Source: Berberis thunbergii
Lineage: Eukaryota > Streptophyta > Magnoliopsida > Ranunculales > Berberidaceae
Direction: 5' to 3'
NCBI GenBank assembly: GCA_003290165.1
Contig: QNQO01007606.1
Location: 1-64,000, forward strand
Length of the DNA stretch: 64,000 nt
The translations under genes and the position numbers were made by a program. Of the stretch, positions 12,616 through 24,370 are shown piece by piece (position 1 is the first letter of the stretch; each line of letters begins with the position of its first letter). A model generated the notes under the pieces. The model was not told the origin of the DNA. It ran no database searches and saw nothing but the letters and a program-made list of their open reading frames with translations.

Positions 12616-12747
12616 CTTTGCGTGGGTTCACGTCGGCTGCAACAACATATATATCGAGTTTCTCGATGGGCATTCGAATTCCCTGAACTACAAGATCCCC
12701 AAGTCCAAGAATGCGGCTTCTGTCTGTCACCACTATCAATTCAATCT
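12616..12747 (-). pseudogene. Captured NAD-dependent malic enzyme exon
   Basis: A minus-strand exon of about 44 codons reads VVTDRSRILGLGDL, then VQGIRMPIEKLDIYVVAA, then NPRKV. This is the conserved malic enzyme block VVTDGxRILGLGDLGxxGxxIPxGKLxLY, with the NINPQRV-like end typical of mitochondrial NAD-ME. Several invariant Gly are changed (DG to DR, GIPIGK to MPIEK), so catalysis would be lost even in a full protein. No adjoining exon was recognised. Confidence 0.75.
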
Positions 12748-13559
12748 GTAACAAATCGAAGATAAACAAAAAATGTGAAAGTATTAAAGAGTGCATACAG
12801 TAACTGTTCTAATTATGGAACAGTCAATCCTAGAAAATTCATCAACATTCATAAAGGAATGACAATATTGTGGCAGAAGCGAACCAAAATCTAATTAAAC
12901 ACTAGAAATCAAACAGTGTCAATTGAAATAACAGTCCTTATTAAATCTCTATTTTATTTCATCTTATATGAAGCAAAAGTTTTGACCGTCGACAAAAGTT
13001 TAACTTCTACATTTGTTCTGATACTATCTAGAAACGTAAAAATAAACTTATAAAATCACCTTATGGTGCAATAACCTATGTTCAAGAGAACTTGGAATTC
13101 TAGTTCACAAATTCCTCAACTCCTGAGTGAACTAAAAGCGAGACAAGCTCGCACCTTATGTAAGAACATTTTAAGAATATATGCTATTATGAAAGAGCAA
13201 TGAAATTGTCTTAGCAAGTTACATTTGAATGTGATTCCAATTCCTAGTACTAAGAAACAAAAAACCAAGTTACAAAATTAGTTTCCATGAAGTGAATAGT
13301 ACATGAAATCCGTAAAAGGAACAAACCTCCATGAGCAAACTAGAACACCAAATCCTCTTGACCCCTTACTAACTTGTTCAGATGGTCAGTTATAGGTCAT
13401 GGACATCATCTCTCCTTTATCCTTTGCACTGAAATACATCCCACGTGGGCGTTTAAATTAACAAGCCTCCGTAGTTTTGACATACCAACCCCAATGTTTT
13501 CAATAAGGACCTGGAGAAACCAAGTAAAGGGATTAGTTTAAGGTGATGAAATTCCAAAA

Positions 13560-13735
13560 GTCTAATGAAGTGTTAAGCTTTTATCCGGCAAACTTACTTT
13601 GTAATATAGCGTCTCATTCCTGTCATGCAATCTGTTCAGGACCCTCCATTGCGCTAATGATGATACCTCATCTGGTTGGTATAGAGTATTCTTCACCACT
13701 GGCTGGTATGACTCCACTACAGTTTGAAACAATAA
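13560..13735 (-). pseudogene. Unidentified captured exon
   Basis: The minus strand has an open frame with VSSLAQWRVLNRLHDRNE followed by LYYKVSLPDKSLTLH, which looks like real protein sequence rather than random AT-rich reading. I cannot name the family. It lies between the malic enzyme and DUF726 pieces of CACTA-1 and is in the same orientation. Confidence 0.3.
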
Positions 13736-13989
13736 AAATTCACCTTAAATCAATTGCCTTACAAACTACTACACAGTTATAGATAACAAAATTTTGACAG
13801 TGGTGAAACTCATGAACCATGATCTCAACCATTTGCCCGCAACCATCTGTATATACATACAAGATCTCAACAAATTTCTTATTTTCGATACTTAATAAGC
13901 ATCAAGACCGAAGGAAAAAGGAATACTTGACAACCAAAAAAAAAACTGTCAAATTTGAGAAAATTGAGAATTCTTAGTGGAGATGATTC

Positions 13990-14290
13990 ACTCACCATGA
14001 TGATTTTTAGTGGAGATGATCCATTGATACCCTTGCAGAAAATTGATGAAATCCCTCTGCTTGCCATTGATCTTTCCTATAAAATATGCAGCACTCTGTC
14101 CAGCACATTTCAAGGTCCGAAACCAGCACATTTCTGCTGCTACGCGACTATGACACTCCAAATCAAAGACAAAACCCTGCATATTATCACCAATGCATTC
14201 GTGATAGCTGAAGTGAACCTGAACTACCACATAGTATGTGTCAAAATGACCAAATAAGTATATGTAAAGTGCTAAAAGAGAATTACCAAA
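13990..14290 (-). pseudogene. Unidentified captured exon or exons
   Basis: A 101-codon minus-strand open frame contains SYHECIGDNMQGFVFDL, then CAGQSAAYFIGKINGK and DFINFLQGYQW. The amino-acid composition is protein-like, but no family is recognised. It lies inside CACTA-1 in the same orientation as the other captured exons. Confidence 0.25.
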
Positions 14291-14369
14291 CATGGCTTAA
14301 GACCACTGCCAAGAATATGCTACATTATATTTCAAATCTCACATAATTTGTTAACGCTTCAAATGAGAT

Positions 14370-14460
14370 GTACCAGAAGTGAATGAAGATACGTCCAAGA
14401 TTGAAGGCTCTTGATACATTTGCAGTGGATATGAAAGTCAAAGGGAACCCCAAAATCTGG
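14370..14460 (-). pseudogene. Possible captured ALG3-like mannosyltransferase exon
   Basis: The minus strand reads GFPLTFISTANVSRAFNLGR followed by IFIHFW. The RAFNLGR-xFxxFW pattern resembles the ALG3 (dolichyl-phosphate-mannose alpha-1,3-mannosyltransferase) luminal loop. The piece is only about 30 residues long, so the call is tentative. Confidence 0.35.
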
Positions 14461-14939
14461 AAAACAAAAAACATCAGACACTTCGTAACAAGTATTCAGC
14501 TATGGGACATTTCAACACTAGTTGCTAAAGGCAGGGAATGTATGTTTCACTCTATAAGACATTTCAATAATCTCCTTGTTGCTAAGCAATTCAAAAGTCA
14601 TATTGTCCATTGATCTAATACCACAACCAATCAATAGTGCATCATGTACCACAACCAACCAACCAATTCAACAGTTAAGCATGTCAGGGTCTGTAAAACA
14701 ACCATGTAAAACTATCAACTTCTGTTCCATTGTTGAGTCGGTCTGGTAGATCACCATTTCATATCAACCAACTATAATAGTTTTTATACCAAACCCAGCA
14801 GACTAAAATGAATCATCACTCAATGTAAATTCAGAATTTGGTTACTCTACTTTTGGTGAGATGAAACAAATATGACTGAAGTATTTTAAAGCAAAGTAGA
14901 CTAATCATTCACCTCCAAACGATGCAGTGACAACAATAG

Positions 14940-15335
14940 AGCGAACCACTGATCATGCAGCACTTGCTGCAGCCGCAAACCCAAATCACGGGGATCAGAG
15001 TTCCTAATGTACGTGCTAAAACACTAAATCCTACAGCTATTGCTGGAGCAGCCAGACCTGTGAAAAAAAGATGTGCAGAATGATAAAAAACCACAGTACC
15101 ATTAAAAATTTATTATCAAGTTGAAATTACCAATTTGCTAAATCCTAGAAGCACTGTTATATATGTCATACGGTCCCAGTTAATGCAGCGACACCAATGC
15201 AGCGTCCACGTTCCCAACTATCCCATGAGGTTTCCAAAGATTTGGGATCATCCTCTTTGTGTTCTTTATCTTGATCACCTTTTTTTAACATTGCCATGAC
15301 AGCGCAAGCAAGCATTACCTCCATAGCTTCCTACA
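14940..15335 (-). pseudogene. Captured DUF726 (TMCO4-like) membrane protein fragment
   Basis: One minus-strand exon (about 15180-15335) encodes EVMLACAVMAMLKKGDQDKE, then SWDSWERGRCIGVAALTG. The next (14940-15062) encodes GLAAPAIAVGFSVLARTLGT followed by LIPVIWVCG. Plant DUF726 proteins have the order TMVACxAMAxMK, WDKWKRGGxIGAAALTGG, GLAAPAIAAGFGALAPTLGTLIPVIG, a Gly/Ala-rich membrane hairpin before an alpha/beta-hydrolase-like domain. The hydrolase-like part is absent. It is a fragment in CACTA-1, on the same strand as the transposase genes. Confidence 0.75.
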
Positions 15336-16259
15336 AAAATGAAAGCTTTCTATTCAAAATTGAATGGTGAAGAAAAAAAGAAACTCAAAAGTGAAATAAA
15401 ATGGAGTTCACTATGCCTACTATGCTGCTGTACCCCTAGTAAAAAAGGCTAATTATGATATTTTGACATAAACCATACCTCAATACCTGACTACGGAGCT
15501 GAATTTATACTAAAATTGAAGCATACCTCAATACCTACCTCCGATGACTAGTTGATTTAGTCTCGAATTTCATACTCAAATCGAAGCTGAAGTAGAAAAA
15601 CTTCAACATACCCATGCAAGCATTCCCAATTGTAAGTACTTTAACAACAAGGACTAATCAGTGGCAAAATGACCAAATACATTTAAAAGGTAAAACATCT
15701 CAATAGGAAAAGTGGACCTGTGATTCCAACTGCTGATTTTTCAATCTCCAATCTTCAGATGGTGTCCTGATTTTTTTTTGCAATTTGTCTCTCTCGTCAT
15801 TCTTTGAAGTTAAACGCTTAATAAAACACTCTAAACATTTTGGAGAAATCTCCTCATATTATTCCAACTAATCTCCTCATATCTATCTCTCAAAACTCCC
15901 TAAAAACCTATTTAGATGAATACAACTCCCTAAAATGCAAAATCAATTAACATCTGAACAAGTGAAACATCTTATTATGCAGTACATAAACTAACATTTA
16001 ACAGTATTCTACATCATTATAGCATTACGCAACAGCAGCATTACAACATTACAGCAGTAACAACAACAGTACATGTGCATCATTAACAACAACGGTAACA
16101 ACATTACACAGTAACATTACAGCATTAACATTCCTATAACATACGTACATATGCATGAATACAAGTGGATCTACAAAATTGGTAGTAGTTCAAGCATATA
16201 TTCAGGAATTCAAGACCAAGAGAGATATTCATTAAGGCATTCAAATATATATTACAAGT
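15336..16259. other. CACTA-1 interior with no supported gene
   Basis: This is AT-rich sequence between the DUF726 piece and the TNPA-like gene. A short minus-strand open stretch near 15715-15775 (IRTPSEDWRLKNQQLES) may be one more captured exon but cannot be named. At 16010-16130 ACA/ACAGCA-like simple sequence is visible. Confidence 0.4.
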
Positions 16260-17965
16260 CTCGATCAATGCTTACCGAAGTTGTAAATCATAACAACTTT
16301 GTCTGCTGGCCATGCTACTATAGTACCAATGGCATCTTCAATAAATTCCAGCTCAGATGTAGGCCTCCAAAGAGATGCAGTAGGAACTTTTGGACTATCT
16401 ACCCAAACTTTAATAGTATTAGGACCCAAGGGAATGTGATGAACAACCTGATTTGGGATTACTTGAAAACCAACGTCCTTCAGGAACTACTTGTCTCGAA
16501 CCACTAACATCCAACAACTTGCAGTTTTTCTTTGAGCCGATGTTCACACTCTAACAACAAGTCAAACAAGACAAATACATTAAACTGATGAATCACTTTA
16601 CTAATAGATTCCTGAAGATATATATAGTTACTTCAATTATGCATTAGTGTTTGCCAATAACATTTAACTTACCAAATGATATGATGCTTTTTCGACTTCC
16701 TGATTTTCAAGTACTTTTTCCAAAACAACTTTGTTTGCCGGCCAAGCTATAGTAGAACCAACAACATTTTTAATGCATGTAATATTAGATGTAGGCCTCC
16801 ATAAAAATGCTTCATGATTTTTTAAAATATCTACCAAAACAATCATGGCATTAGGTCCAAGAGGAATATCATTGATCAGCGTTTTTGGATCACTCGAATG
16901 CCAACGTCCTTCCGCCACTATTTCATCTTTTCCACTCCAATCAAACAATGTGCACTTGTTCGTTGAATTGTTGTACTTGCTCTATCAAGAAAGAATGCAT
17001 AAAAAACAGGAATCATATACACAAGAATACAACTATTTAAGTTACACAAATACATGATATAAATACCAAAGCAATCAATAATTATCTTACCAAAGGTGTG
17101 TCAATATTATCTTGTTGAACAGAATCTTGATCAAGTTGCAAAATAACTCTCTCGGCAGGCCATGCTATCAATTTACCTTGAGCTTGTTCTATAAAAGTCA
17201 TACTAGATGTAGGCCTCCATAGGAAAGCATCTGGTTTAGTTGGGATATCAACACAGACTTTGATTGCATTAGGACCCATAGGAATTTTATTGATAAGAAC
17301 ATTAGGATCCCTTGATATCAAATGCCATTTAGCAACGATTTCCTTTGTTCCACTCCAATCTAACAACTGACATTTCTCTAGTGACTTGGTGTTGACACTC
17401 TGCAATTAATTAATACAAATATTACAATTGAAGCAAGTTTAGATTGAAGATTAATGCTCCAATTTTGAAACTAATTGCCGTACCACTGCAGATGTTTTGT
17501 CTTCTTCTCCACTTTGTTCAATCTAACAACACAACAAATAGTTAATAAAAAAAATTCAATGACTAAGCTGGAATTTTACTTATTCATTAATCACAACATG
17601 TATCAAACTTGCCTTGTTTTTCAATAATGTGTTAACCAATTTCTCCAAATGTTGGATCTTGTCGTGCATGAGAGTTTGTTGCTCTTGCATCTTGGCCACA
17701 TGTTTGTCCTTAGTTTGAAGGAATGCCAATTTGCTGATAGTCATTCCACTTCCCATTCCTATTAGTCGTCCAGGTTTTTCATTTCCTAAGACTTTGGAAA
17801 GAGCATTTTCGGTCACATTTGTTGTCGAGTTAGATGGTGAATCACTTTCAGCTTCGATTAGCTTCTCTTATATAATCCAACACATATAATATCATAGTGT
17901 ATGGTTTCAGAAACTACACAAAATTACACATAATTCAACATTACAAATAACATTTAACTCACAAT
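16260..17965 (-). pseudogene. TNPA-like CACTA gene, 3' part, with three DUF8039-type repeats
   Basis: In minus-strand order, 17580-17816 encodes ALSKVLGNEKPGRLIGMG followed by a coiled coil, the Transposase_24 (Ptta/En/Spm) pattern. Three similar exons follow at about 17095-17405, 16680-16948 and 16285-16545. Each has a DWSG or DVSG start, a xxPxGPNxxxVxVD core, LWRPTS, and AWPAxxVxL at the end. This is the repeated DUF8039-type domain of CACTA-encoded DNA-binding proteins. The third copy carries a frameshift near 16445. The 5' part of the same gene lies at 41820-42626; the intervening intron was hit by CACTA-2. The product would bind subterminal repeats. Stops and frameshifts suggest it is dead. 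Confidence 0.7.
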
Positions 17966-17984
17966 CACTACACCAAAAATGGCC

Positions 17985-18335
17985 ATTAGCAACAGTTTTA
18001 AACCATGGGGGTAACCCATTGTCACGGCTTAAAGCCGTGGGTTGTAGAGGCGTCGCTAAATCCCCTGTAACGGCTAAAAATCGTGGCTAAAATATTAGCA
18101 ACAATTTTATCTCGAGAACGGTTGATGATTTAGCCACGGTTATAAACCGTTGCAACAATCTTAGCCACGATTCTAAGTCGTGGCCAGGAGTAGCCACGGC
18201 CTAAAACCGTTGCAAGTTTGGCCACGGTTCTAAGCCATTGCAATAGGTTTAGCAATGGTTTTAAGCCGTGGCCAGTACTAGCCACGGTTATAAGCCGTGG
18301 CAAGGTAGCCATGGTTTTTAGCCGTTGCAATAATT
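17985..18335. repeat. Left subterminal palindrome array of CACTA-2
   Basis: About a dozen copies of the palindrome GCCACGGTTNTAAGCCGTGG and variants, alternating with short spacers. It matches the CACTA-2b left array (27015-27395) nearly base for base, including the GAGGCGTCGCTAAATCCC segment. Minus-strand open frames over it are artefacts of the repeat. Confidence 0.9.
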
Positions 18336-19885
18336 AGCCAAAGTTATGGATATGATGGATTCTTTCATGATGATGATGATGGATATGATGGATTCAACAT
18401 CAACATATGCTCAGATGTAGGAAGTGGCATATTGTCAAAACCAAAGTTATGCATTTTAAATAGGAAGTGGCATGTTCTAATAAAAAGGTGCATAAAAGAA
18501 CAAGTGTCTTACCTGCAATTGAGAGTCTGTTGAATCCACATGTTCGTCCAAGGTATCTTGCATAGTGGGGAGAAACCAAACAAGAAAATTAGTGGCTGGT
18601 AACAGTCAACAAGATGAAAGATTTGAGAGCAGTATGAACTTTACAAAGCAGAACAATAAAAACAGTAAAAAAAAGGTGTAAGCAATGGAAAACTGGTTGA
18701 GGAAAATAGCCAATTGAGACTGACAGAGAAAAAGAAACATGTGAAACACAAACACACATGCACTAGACCATATAACCCAACAAAATGGAAAGAAAATCAC
18801 ATATCAATAGCCAAGCAACTGATTAATCGTTGAGATATTGATCCTCAACATTATGTCAGGACTCCAAAAACAATCAAGTATGACATGGCAGAATGGTGCA
18901 ATGCATGCCACAAAGGTTTTTTGAGTTGAGAAACATGAGAATTGTAACTATTCAATGAGCATCATGAAAGAAATCCAAACTATGAAGTGTTTTGAGCTCT
19001 AAACCAAAAGCACAGAATGGAAAGATATGAAAAAAACAGCCAAAATGCTTGGAAAGGGGTGCCTAGCTGCACATCATTTTTGCCTTTGTTTTAATATTGT
19101 TTCACCCTTGTCACTAGTCCTGTTGCTTCTTCCCCACTTCCACTTGTGACTTACCCCTCCACTGCTTAAATCTGATCCTCCCCAGGGTTCACCTTCTTCA
19201 ATCTATTTCAGTCGGCATCCATATGAAAAGGAGATCAACGGTCAAGCAAGTTGCAAGGTTTCACAAATGCCAGTCACTAGTAAAAAAGTAGACTGAAATA
19301 AAAATAGGATCACAAACAAGCAATACCTTTCTTGTTGGCCTTCTAGATATGTTTCTAGAATACTTAAGCTGGGATTAATCAAGCCAATTCTGCATATTTT
19401 TCTTTTCCTCAACCAAATCAGAAAGTGTGTTTGCATTGTAAACAGCCTAAGTGTGTTTGACAACATATGTTCAAAAGCTTGATCAGATCAGAGATCTATA
19501 ATCTATAGACATATTAACTGATACAAAAATAATGAGAAGTTCTAAATATACTGCAATGCATGAACATGTATAGCTTCTTGCTTTCAAAGCAACAAAATAG
19601 TTGAAGCAAGGCTGGCAAGTGAAGTGAACTGACCTGAAATTTCAGCTTTCGAAGTCACTGTGTACAACTTCTCTGCACCATTAATCCTTCACAATTTTTG
19701 GACTCCATGAAGCTATTTTGATGAGTCTGCAATCATGTCTGATAGTAATGTTATCAAACCTGCATAAAAACATAAGTTCACTTCACTAGAGCATACATAA
19801 GTTCTTTTGTGACATAAAAACACAACTTTTGTTGTGACATTTACATAAAACATAACTTCACTATCACATAAAGCCGTATTTTTAC
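18336..19885. other. CACTA-2 interior, mostly non-coding
   Basis: No named gene piece was found here. A short minus-strand reading at about 18505-18565 (QDTLDEHVDSTDSQLQ) may be a terminal exon. Bases 18711-18804 are nearly identical to 27982-28075 in CACTA-2b. A possible exon near 19345-19430 could not be named. Confidence 0.4.
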
Positions 19886-19892
19886 CTCATCA

Positions 19893-19978
19893 TGGCCAAG
19901 GGAGGTATCAAAACCTTTAACAAATATAGTCTGTCCCTGGCTTTTACCACCTTTCTGATAAAACTCTTTGTTACAAAA
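19893..19978 (-). pseudogene. Captured nucleolin-like RRM fragment
   Basis: The minus strand encodes KGGKSQGQTIFVKGFDTSLG followed by HDE. IFVKGFD-x-SL is the first strand (RNP2) of the second RRM in plant nucleolin, a nucleolar protein of rRNA synthesis. Only about 28 residues are present, bounded by AT-rich intron-like sequence. Confidence 0.55.
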
Positions 19979-20225
19979 GACAACATAAACTTTCAATCAG
20001 TTCTAATGGCTAGTTTGAAACAAATATTTGAATAATTTATGTTATCAAAACAATACCCTGTATTAGGAGTATATGCACCCCTTTCACGTGCAAAATCAAG
20101 CATCAGAAATCAACATTATTACCCATGCAACAAAAGAGCCAGAACAAATTCATTTCCAATAGATGATGGAGAGTCCCGATTGGAGGAAGAAAAAAAAAAG
20201 CTCTAGTGAGAATCTATACATACTC

Positions 20226-20775
20226 TCTCAAAAATGAATCCTGGCCTAACAGCCTCAGCAAAGGTAGTTAGGCACTTCATGGCATGGATACGAGTTTTAA
20301 TATCTGCCACCCGCTCACTTATGCCTGTAAATCAAACACCACAAGGTGTAAAATAGTTTCCTGGGTATGAAATAAAGTCATTGCAAAGTAAACACACTCA
20401 AGCAAAATCAACACCAGCAAAATCCTCTCTGCTGGTATCAAATTTGGAGAAAAGCTTTTATTATTGCATGACAAAAACATAATTATATTGTGGGGCCTAA
20501 CAAATAATTTATTAGAACACTTAACTTGGCAGCTCAAGATTTCATTGGATTTTTTTTATAAACTTCAGAAACAGCACATAAAAAAGAAAATGAAACAAAA
20601 CCACAATCTGGTAAAGAGAGGTGTTGTTTCAAATTTTTTACTTGGCTACTAACCTAGGATGCAGAGAACCACACACTTTTTGGGGAATCTTGTCACAGTT
20701 GCAGCTACATGAGTAATTATTTCGATAACCTGTTGTTGGATCTCCACACATTCAAGCAAGTTGAGTAATACCCTA
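20226..20775 (-). pseudogene. Captured MOR1/XMAP215-family TOG-domain exons
   Basis: Two minus-strand exons follow in order. At about 20652-20770 there is LLNLLECVEIQQQVIEIITH, then VAATVTRFPKKCVVLCILG. At 20226-20326 there is GISERVADIKTRIHAMKCLT, then TFAEAVRPGFIFERV. They join as FPKKCVVLCILG-ISERVADIKTR, which is the exon order of plant MOR1 (GEM1), a microtubule polymerase of the XMAP215 family. The intron between them is retained at about 330 bp. Only a small part of one TOG domain is present, out of about 2,000 residues in the full protein. Confidence 0.75.
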
Positions 20776-20879
20776 AAGAAATGAAACTAGATCTTCTCTA
20801 TCACTTGAGGTGTGTCAAATGCAACTAAAAAACCATTATAACAAGAAGAATGGAGTAACAGACACAATCCATTTGTCAT

Positions 20880-21190
20880 GTTGCCAGAAATCCATATCCT
20901 TGTGAAAGTCAACAGGACCAATCATCTCTGCAACACCACAAAACTGCCCACTTGCATTAACCTGTATGGGAGAACCTTGTTACAGCAAAAACAATCATAA
21001 GAGAGAAATTTGGTATATAAAAATACATCATGCAAAGCAGGGCTTTAAAACAAGCAGGTCAGTATCTGATCATGCTGCCTCTTGGCGGGATACTCACTAA
21101 GAAGAACAAAAAATGGGGCAGCCTCTCGGTTTCCCGGAAGCTATTTGCTTTGCATCTTCATAGGCACTGTCCAGCCTTCTGTTTCCATAC
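20880..21190 (-). pseudogene. Captured YTH-domain (ECT-type) m6A reader fragment
   Basis: An upstream minus-strand piece (about 21080-21160) reads RRLDSAYEDAKQIASGKPRG, then CPIFFVLLS. The next (20885-20970) reads VNASGQFCGVAEMIGPVDFH, then KDMDFWQHDKW. The order NxxLDxAY, CPxFLxFSVNxSGxFCGxAEMxGPVDF, WxxDKW is the core of YTH domains in plant ECT proteins, cytoplasmic readers of N6-methyladenosine in mRNA. The Trp of WQHDKW is part of the aromatic cage. The upstream strands and the C-terminal third are missing, and the junction between the pieces is altered. Confidence 0.8.
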
Positions 21191-23985
21191 TGTAACCTCG
21201 GCCTAGCTCCAACTAACTGGTATGGAAACTTCAAATGGAGCATACAGAGGAGAAGGCAAAAATTGATTTGTAGCATGAGTGAGACCAGAAACAGCTTTAT
21301 TCTGTGAAAATACCATATAGTAAGAATTAGGTTCTGATACAGAATGGTTAGACAAATATACCATCAACGTAGCATATTTTATGATATCAAATGATGTGTC
21401 AAATATGACCAATAACTGACTATGGTTCTACAGCAGCTACATTGAAAGTGTACAGTAGACTTAAAAAATAATTAGGTCATAACTCATAACTCAAAGTAGA
21501 TCATACTCTAATATTGCAACCATGGAGTCCATTTTTTAATAATACAAAAGTGCTCCATTTGAGTTTCAATAGGAAAAAAAAAAACTCTCATAAGTAATTT
21601 GTTCAGCAGTAACTTTTCTATTTAATCTTGATTCTCAGTATGAAAAGTTGAAAACATATCAAATAGGCACCAAAACAATGAAGCAAAATAGGTAGGTAAT
21701 ATACAGCTTATAGCATAAGTAGTCAATACTGAAGACCAGCATGTCCTATAAAAGAAAGGCAAAAAATAAGAAAGGGGAAAAAACCTCTGAAAGAGAGGTG
21801 CAGGATGTGAGCTGGGGGGTTACACAAATTACCACCATCCATTCAATATTTGACATAAGCCCTCTTCTAATTCAAACAGACAAGCTTCGAGTTTCATCCA
21901 TGAAGCTTTAGCTTAGAGCAAATTTACTTGAAAAAGAGAGAGAGAAGATGCAAATTAAAATGATTTATCCTTGTTTAAATACCTCATTATGTTTCAACTT
22001 TTCCAGTGTAAGCTCTTGGTTTAAACCAACCATCCTGCACAGAATACAGGGAACGCAAAAAAGGAGATTTCTTCAAATAAGATTTTGTCTTCTGTCATCA
22101 GTAGTTCATATATCCTAAAGATGAAAAAATTTCAACTAAGCTACTTGATCTGCACCAGTAATGACCTACCTGGCCTGTAGTTATGCAACCTTGAGAAGCA
22201 ATACTCTCTCTCTTTCAGAAACCTCGGCCTGCCCAAAAAAGAAATAAAAGAAATTTCTTGGTTTACAAAAGAATGGGATCTTATCACTGATTACTGTGGT
22301 TAGCTTGCAGAAGTAGTGAGACAGGAAAAGGTGTGGCTCATTCAGCATTGCTGATGGAACAAACTACGAATCCAGAACATGAATTACAATGCTAAGATTT
22401 GTATCATTCTCAGAATTGCGAGGTAGTGGAGGCAATTTCGCATGATGATCTGAAGCACAACAACAACACTTCAACAACAACAGGGGGATGCTGAAGTAGC
22501 AAGAAAATCATTTCATACATTTTTCACAAGAAAGAAGAGATACAGTGCTGATACTAGTTAGATGTTCCATGCACAAAGCGTGTTTGTTTCAATAATTACT
22601 TCATCCAAACATCCATTTGATACAATTTTAGTTATAAACATCCATATTACAAACAAATGATCACCACCACAGCAACAAAAATTGACTCTAATTTCAATGA
22701 CAAAAGCACATAACAAAAATAAGGATGGTGATCACCACCACCTCCATTGTTATTGGCCTTTGATGGCCCTATAATTAATACATAGGATCTAGTGTGTCAT
22801 AGTACTAATCAGAATTCCCTTAATCTCTTATGAACAAGTACAAAATAGATTATTTTATTGTATTAAAAAGGGTAACCCACAAATCCAAAACCCCATCCGG
22901 TGTTTTTGAGTCAAGCTGGAGCTTTTGATGTTCTAACACAAAACTAAAGCAAATTATTAATTAAGGGACTTGGTGTGAAAGATTCTGAAACTTAAGGAAC
23001 ATGTTCAAGAAATGACATAATGGGTATTGTTTGGATTCCAAGAGGAAGAAGATCCCAGTTCAATTTGAGATAAAAACTGACAATTTTGAGGTCCTAAAAC
23101 ACCATTAACACACATAATTACAACAAAGTTTAGTTTTTAAATGGATTTCTATTTGAGTACAAGATCCAATAAAATTATACCAAAACCCCATTGCCTCATA
23201 TAGATATTAACACAAAAACACAGAATCTAAGCAAAATAAGGAAAACCCATCAACAAAAACTGAAACTTAAGAGACTCCATTAAAAGAAAAGATAAATTAT
23301 TGGAAAAAAAAATTGTTCGAGTACCTGGAGTTGAGGAAGTTAAAGTTGTTGAGCTGCTATGGTTCACTTGAGCTGATTTGAAGAAACAACAATTACCCAT
23401 ACTTGTTTGACCTTTCTTCTTCCCTCCTTTTTGTTGATTCTACTCCCAAGTTGCACAAACAATCATGTTCTTCTTCATTTGATTGATCTAGAATGCTAAT
23501 GTTTACAAAGAAGAATACTGTGGTAAGTCAAATTGTGAAATATTTAACTTAAACCTCCAAACCCAGAAACAGGGAGACAAACACAAGGGGAAAATAGAAA
23601 GAAACTTTAAACATATAAAAATCGGTATTTCTGCTTCATATATGCCTATGGATAATAAATCATAGAGAACAGATAATTATTAACATTGATTAATAGGCAG
23701 TCTAATAAAGATGTATGTTGCATGCAACAAGTTAAAAGATGATGCCAGCGCATACTGCAACAAGAACAGAGAGAAATGATGTAACATCATACATATGAAT
23801 AAAATAAACTTAATTCGAAGAGGATCCAATAAAAAACTTGAAGGTTCAGCAAATGAATCTGATATTTCTTACAAATAAAAAAGCTAACTTTTAACATTGG
23901 GCAAACAAAACCAATAAAATTAGATGGAAAAGGAAGTTACCAATCAGCATACGAATCCCGATTCTTGACATGTTTAATCTGTCAA
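21191..23985. other. CACTA-2 interior without named genes
   Basis: Nearly 2.8 kb of AT-rich, intron-like sequence. Weak minus-strand coding hints are ELTLEKLKHNE near 21990 and a start-like reading MGNCCFFKSAQVNHSSSTT ending near 23340, which has a myristoylation-type MGNCC start. Neither could be tied to a family. Confidence 0.35.
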
Positions 23986-23989
23986 GAAA

Positions 23990-24370
23990 CTGGTGGATTT
24001 TGGTCAATAATTGGCTTGTGATCAATAATACAGATGATCTTGGTAGCTGCAACTTTTGCCTTAGCGAAAGCAGCCACGCTCGGTGCTGATTGTCCTAAAG
24101 CCTTGTGGAAATAGCATGGTTTTAAAATTTGGAACCAATTAATTCAATACAATTAAGAGATGTGTTTGGGTGCTTACAGTCCACCTATCACTAGATGACC
24201 TCCATACCAAAGTAGAAGTGCGTAGCAGCAGAAAACAGTGAAGTACGTTGACCCCAACCCAACCCCTTTGGCCAATCCAATCTTGTAACCAAGCTTTTGA
24301 GCTACTCTCAATGTAGATGAATAAGTTTGCAAAGCTCTTGATAAAAGTGGAACTATTTTTTGCAAGCAAA
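23990..24370 (-). pseudogene. Captured ABCB transporter transmembrane-domain fragment
   Basis: The minus strand encodes [20 protein letters not shown], then [20 protein letters not shown] and [10 protein letters not shown] (24174-24360). After an intron, ALGQSAPSVAAFAKAKVAAT follows, then IDHKPIIDQN (23990-24110). This is the end of the first transmembrane domain and the linker to the nucleotide-binding domain in plant ABCB (P-glycoprotein-like, auxin-transport type) proteins. The membrane segment [15 protein letters not shown] is intact, but the ATPase domains are missing. Upstream it runs in frame into SecA sequence. Confidence 0.8.

Noticed and set aside
18130..18330. Open frames over the palindrome arrays (also 27192-27392, 50796-51374 end, 51443-51490, 62005-62431)
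   Set aside because: They encode only repeats of RLKTVA/GLKPLL-type peptide, generated by the subterminal palindrome in every copy and in several frames.
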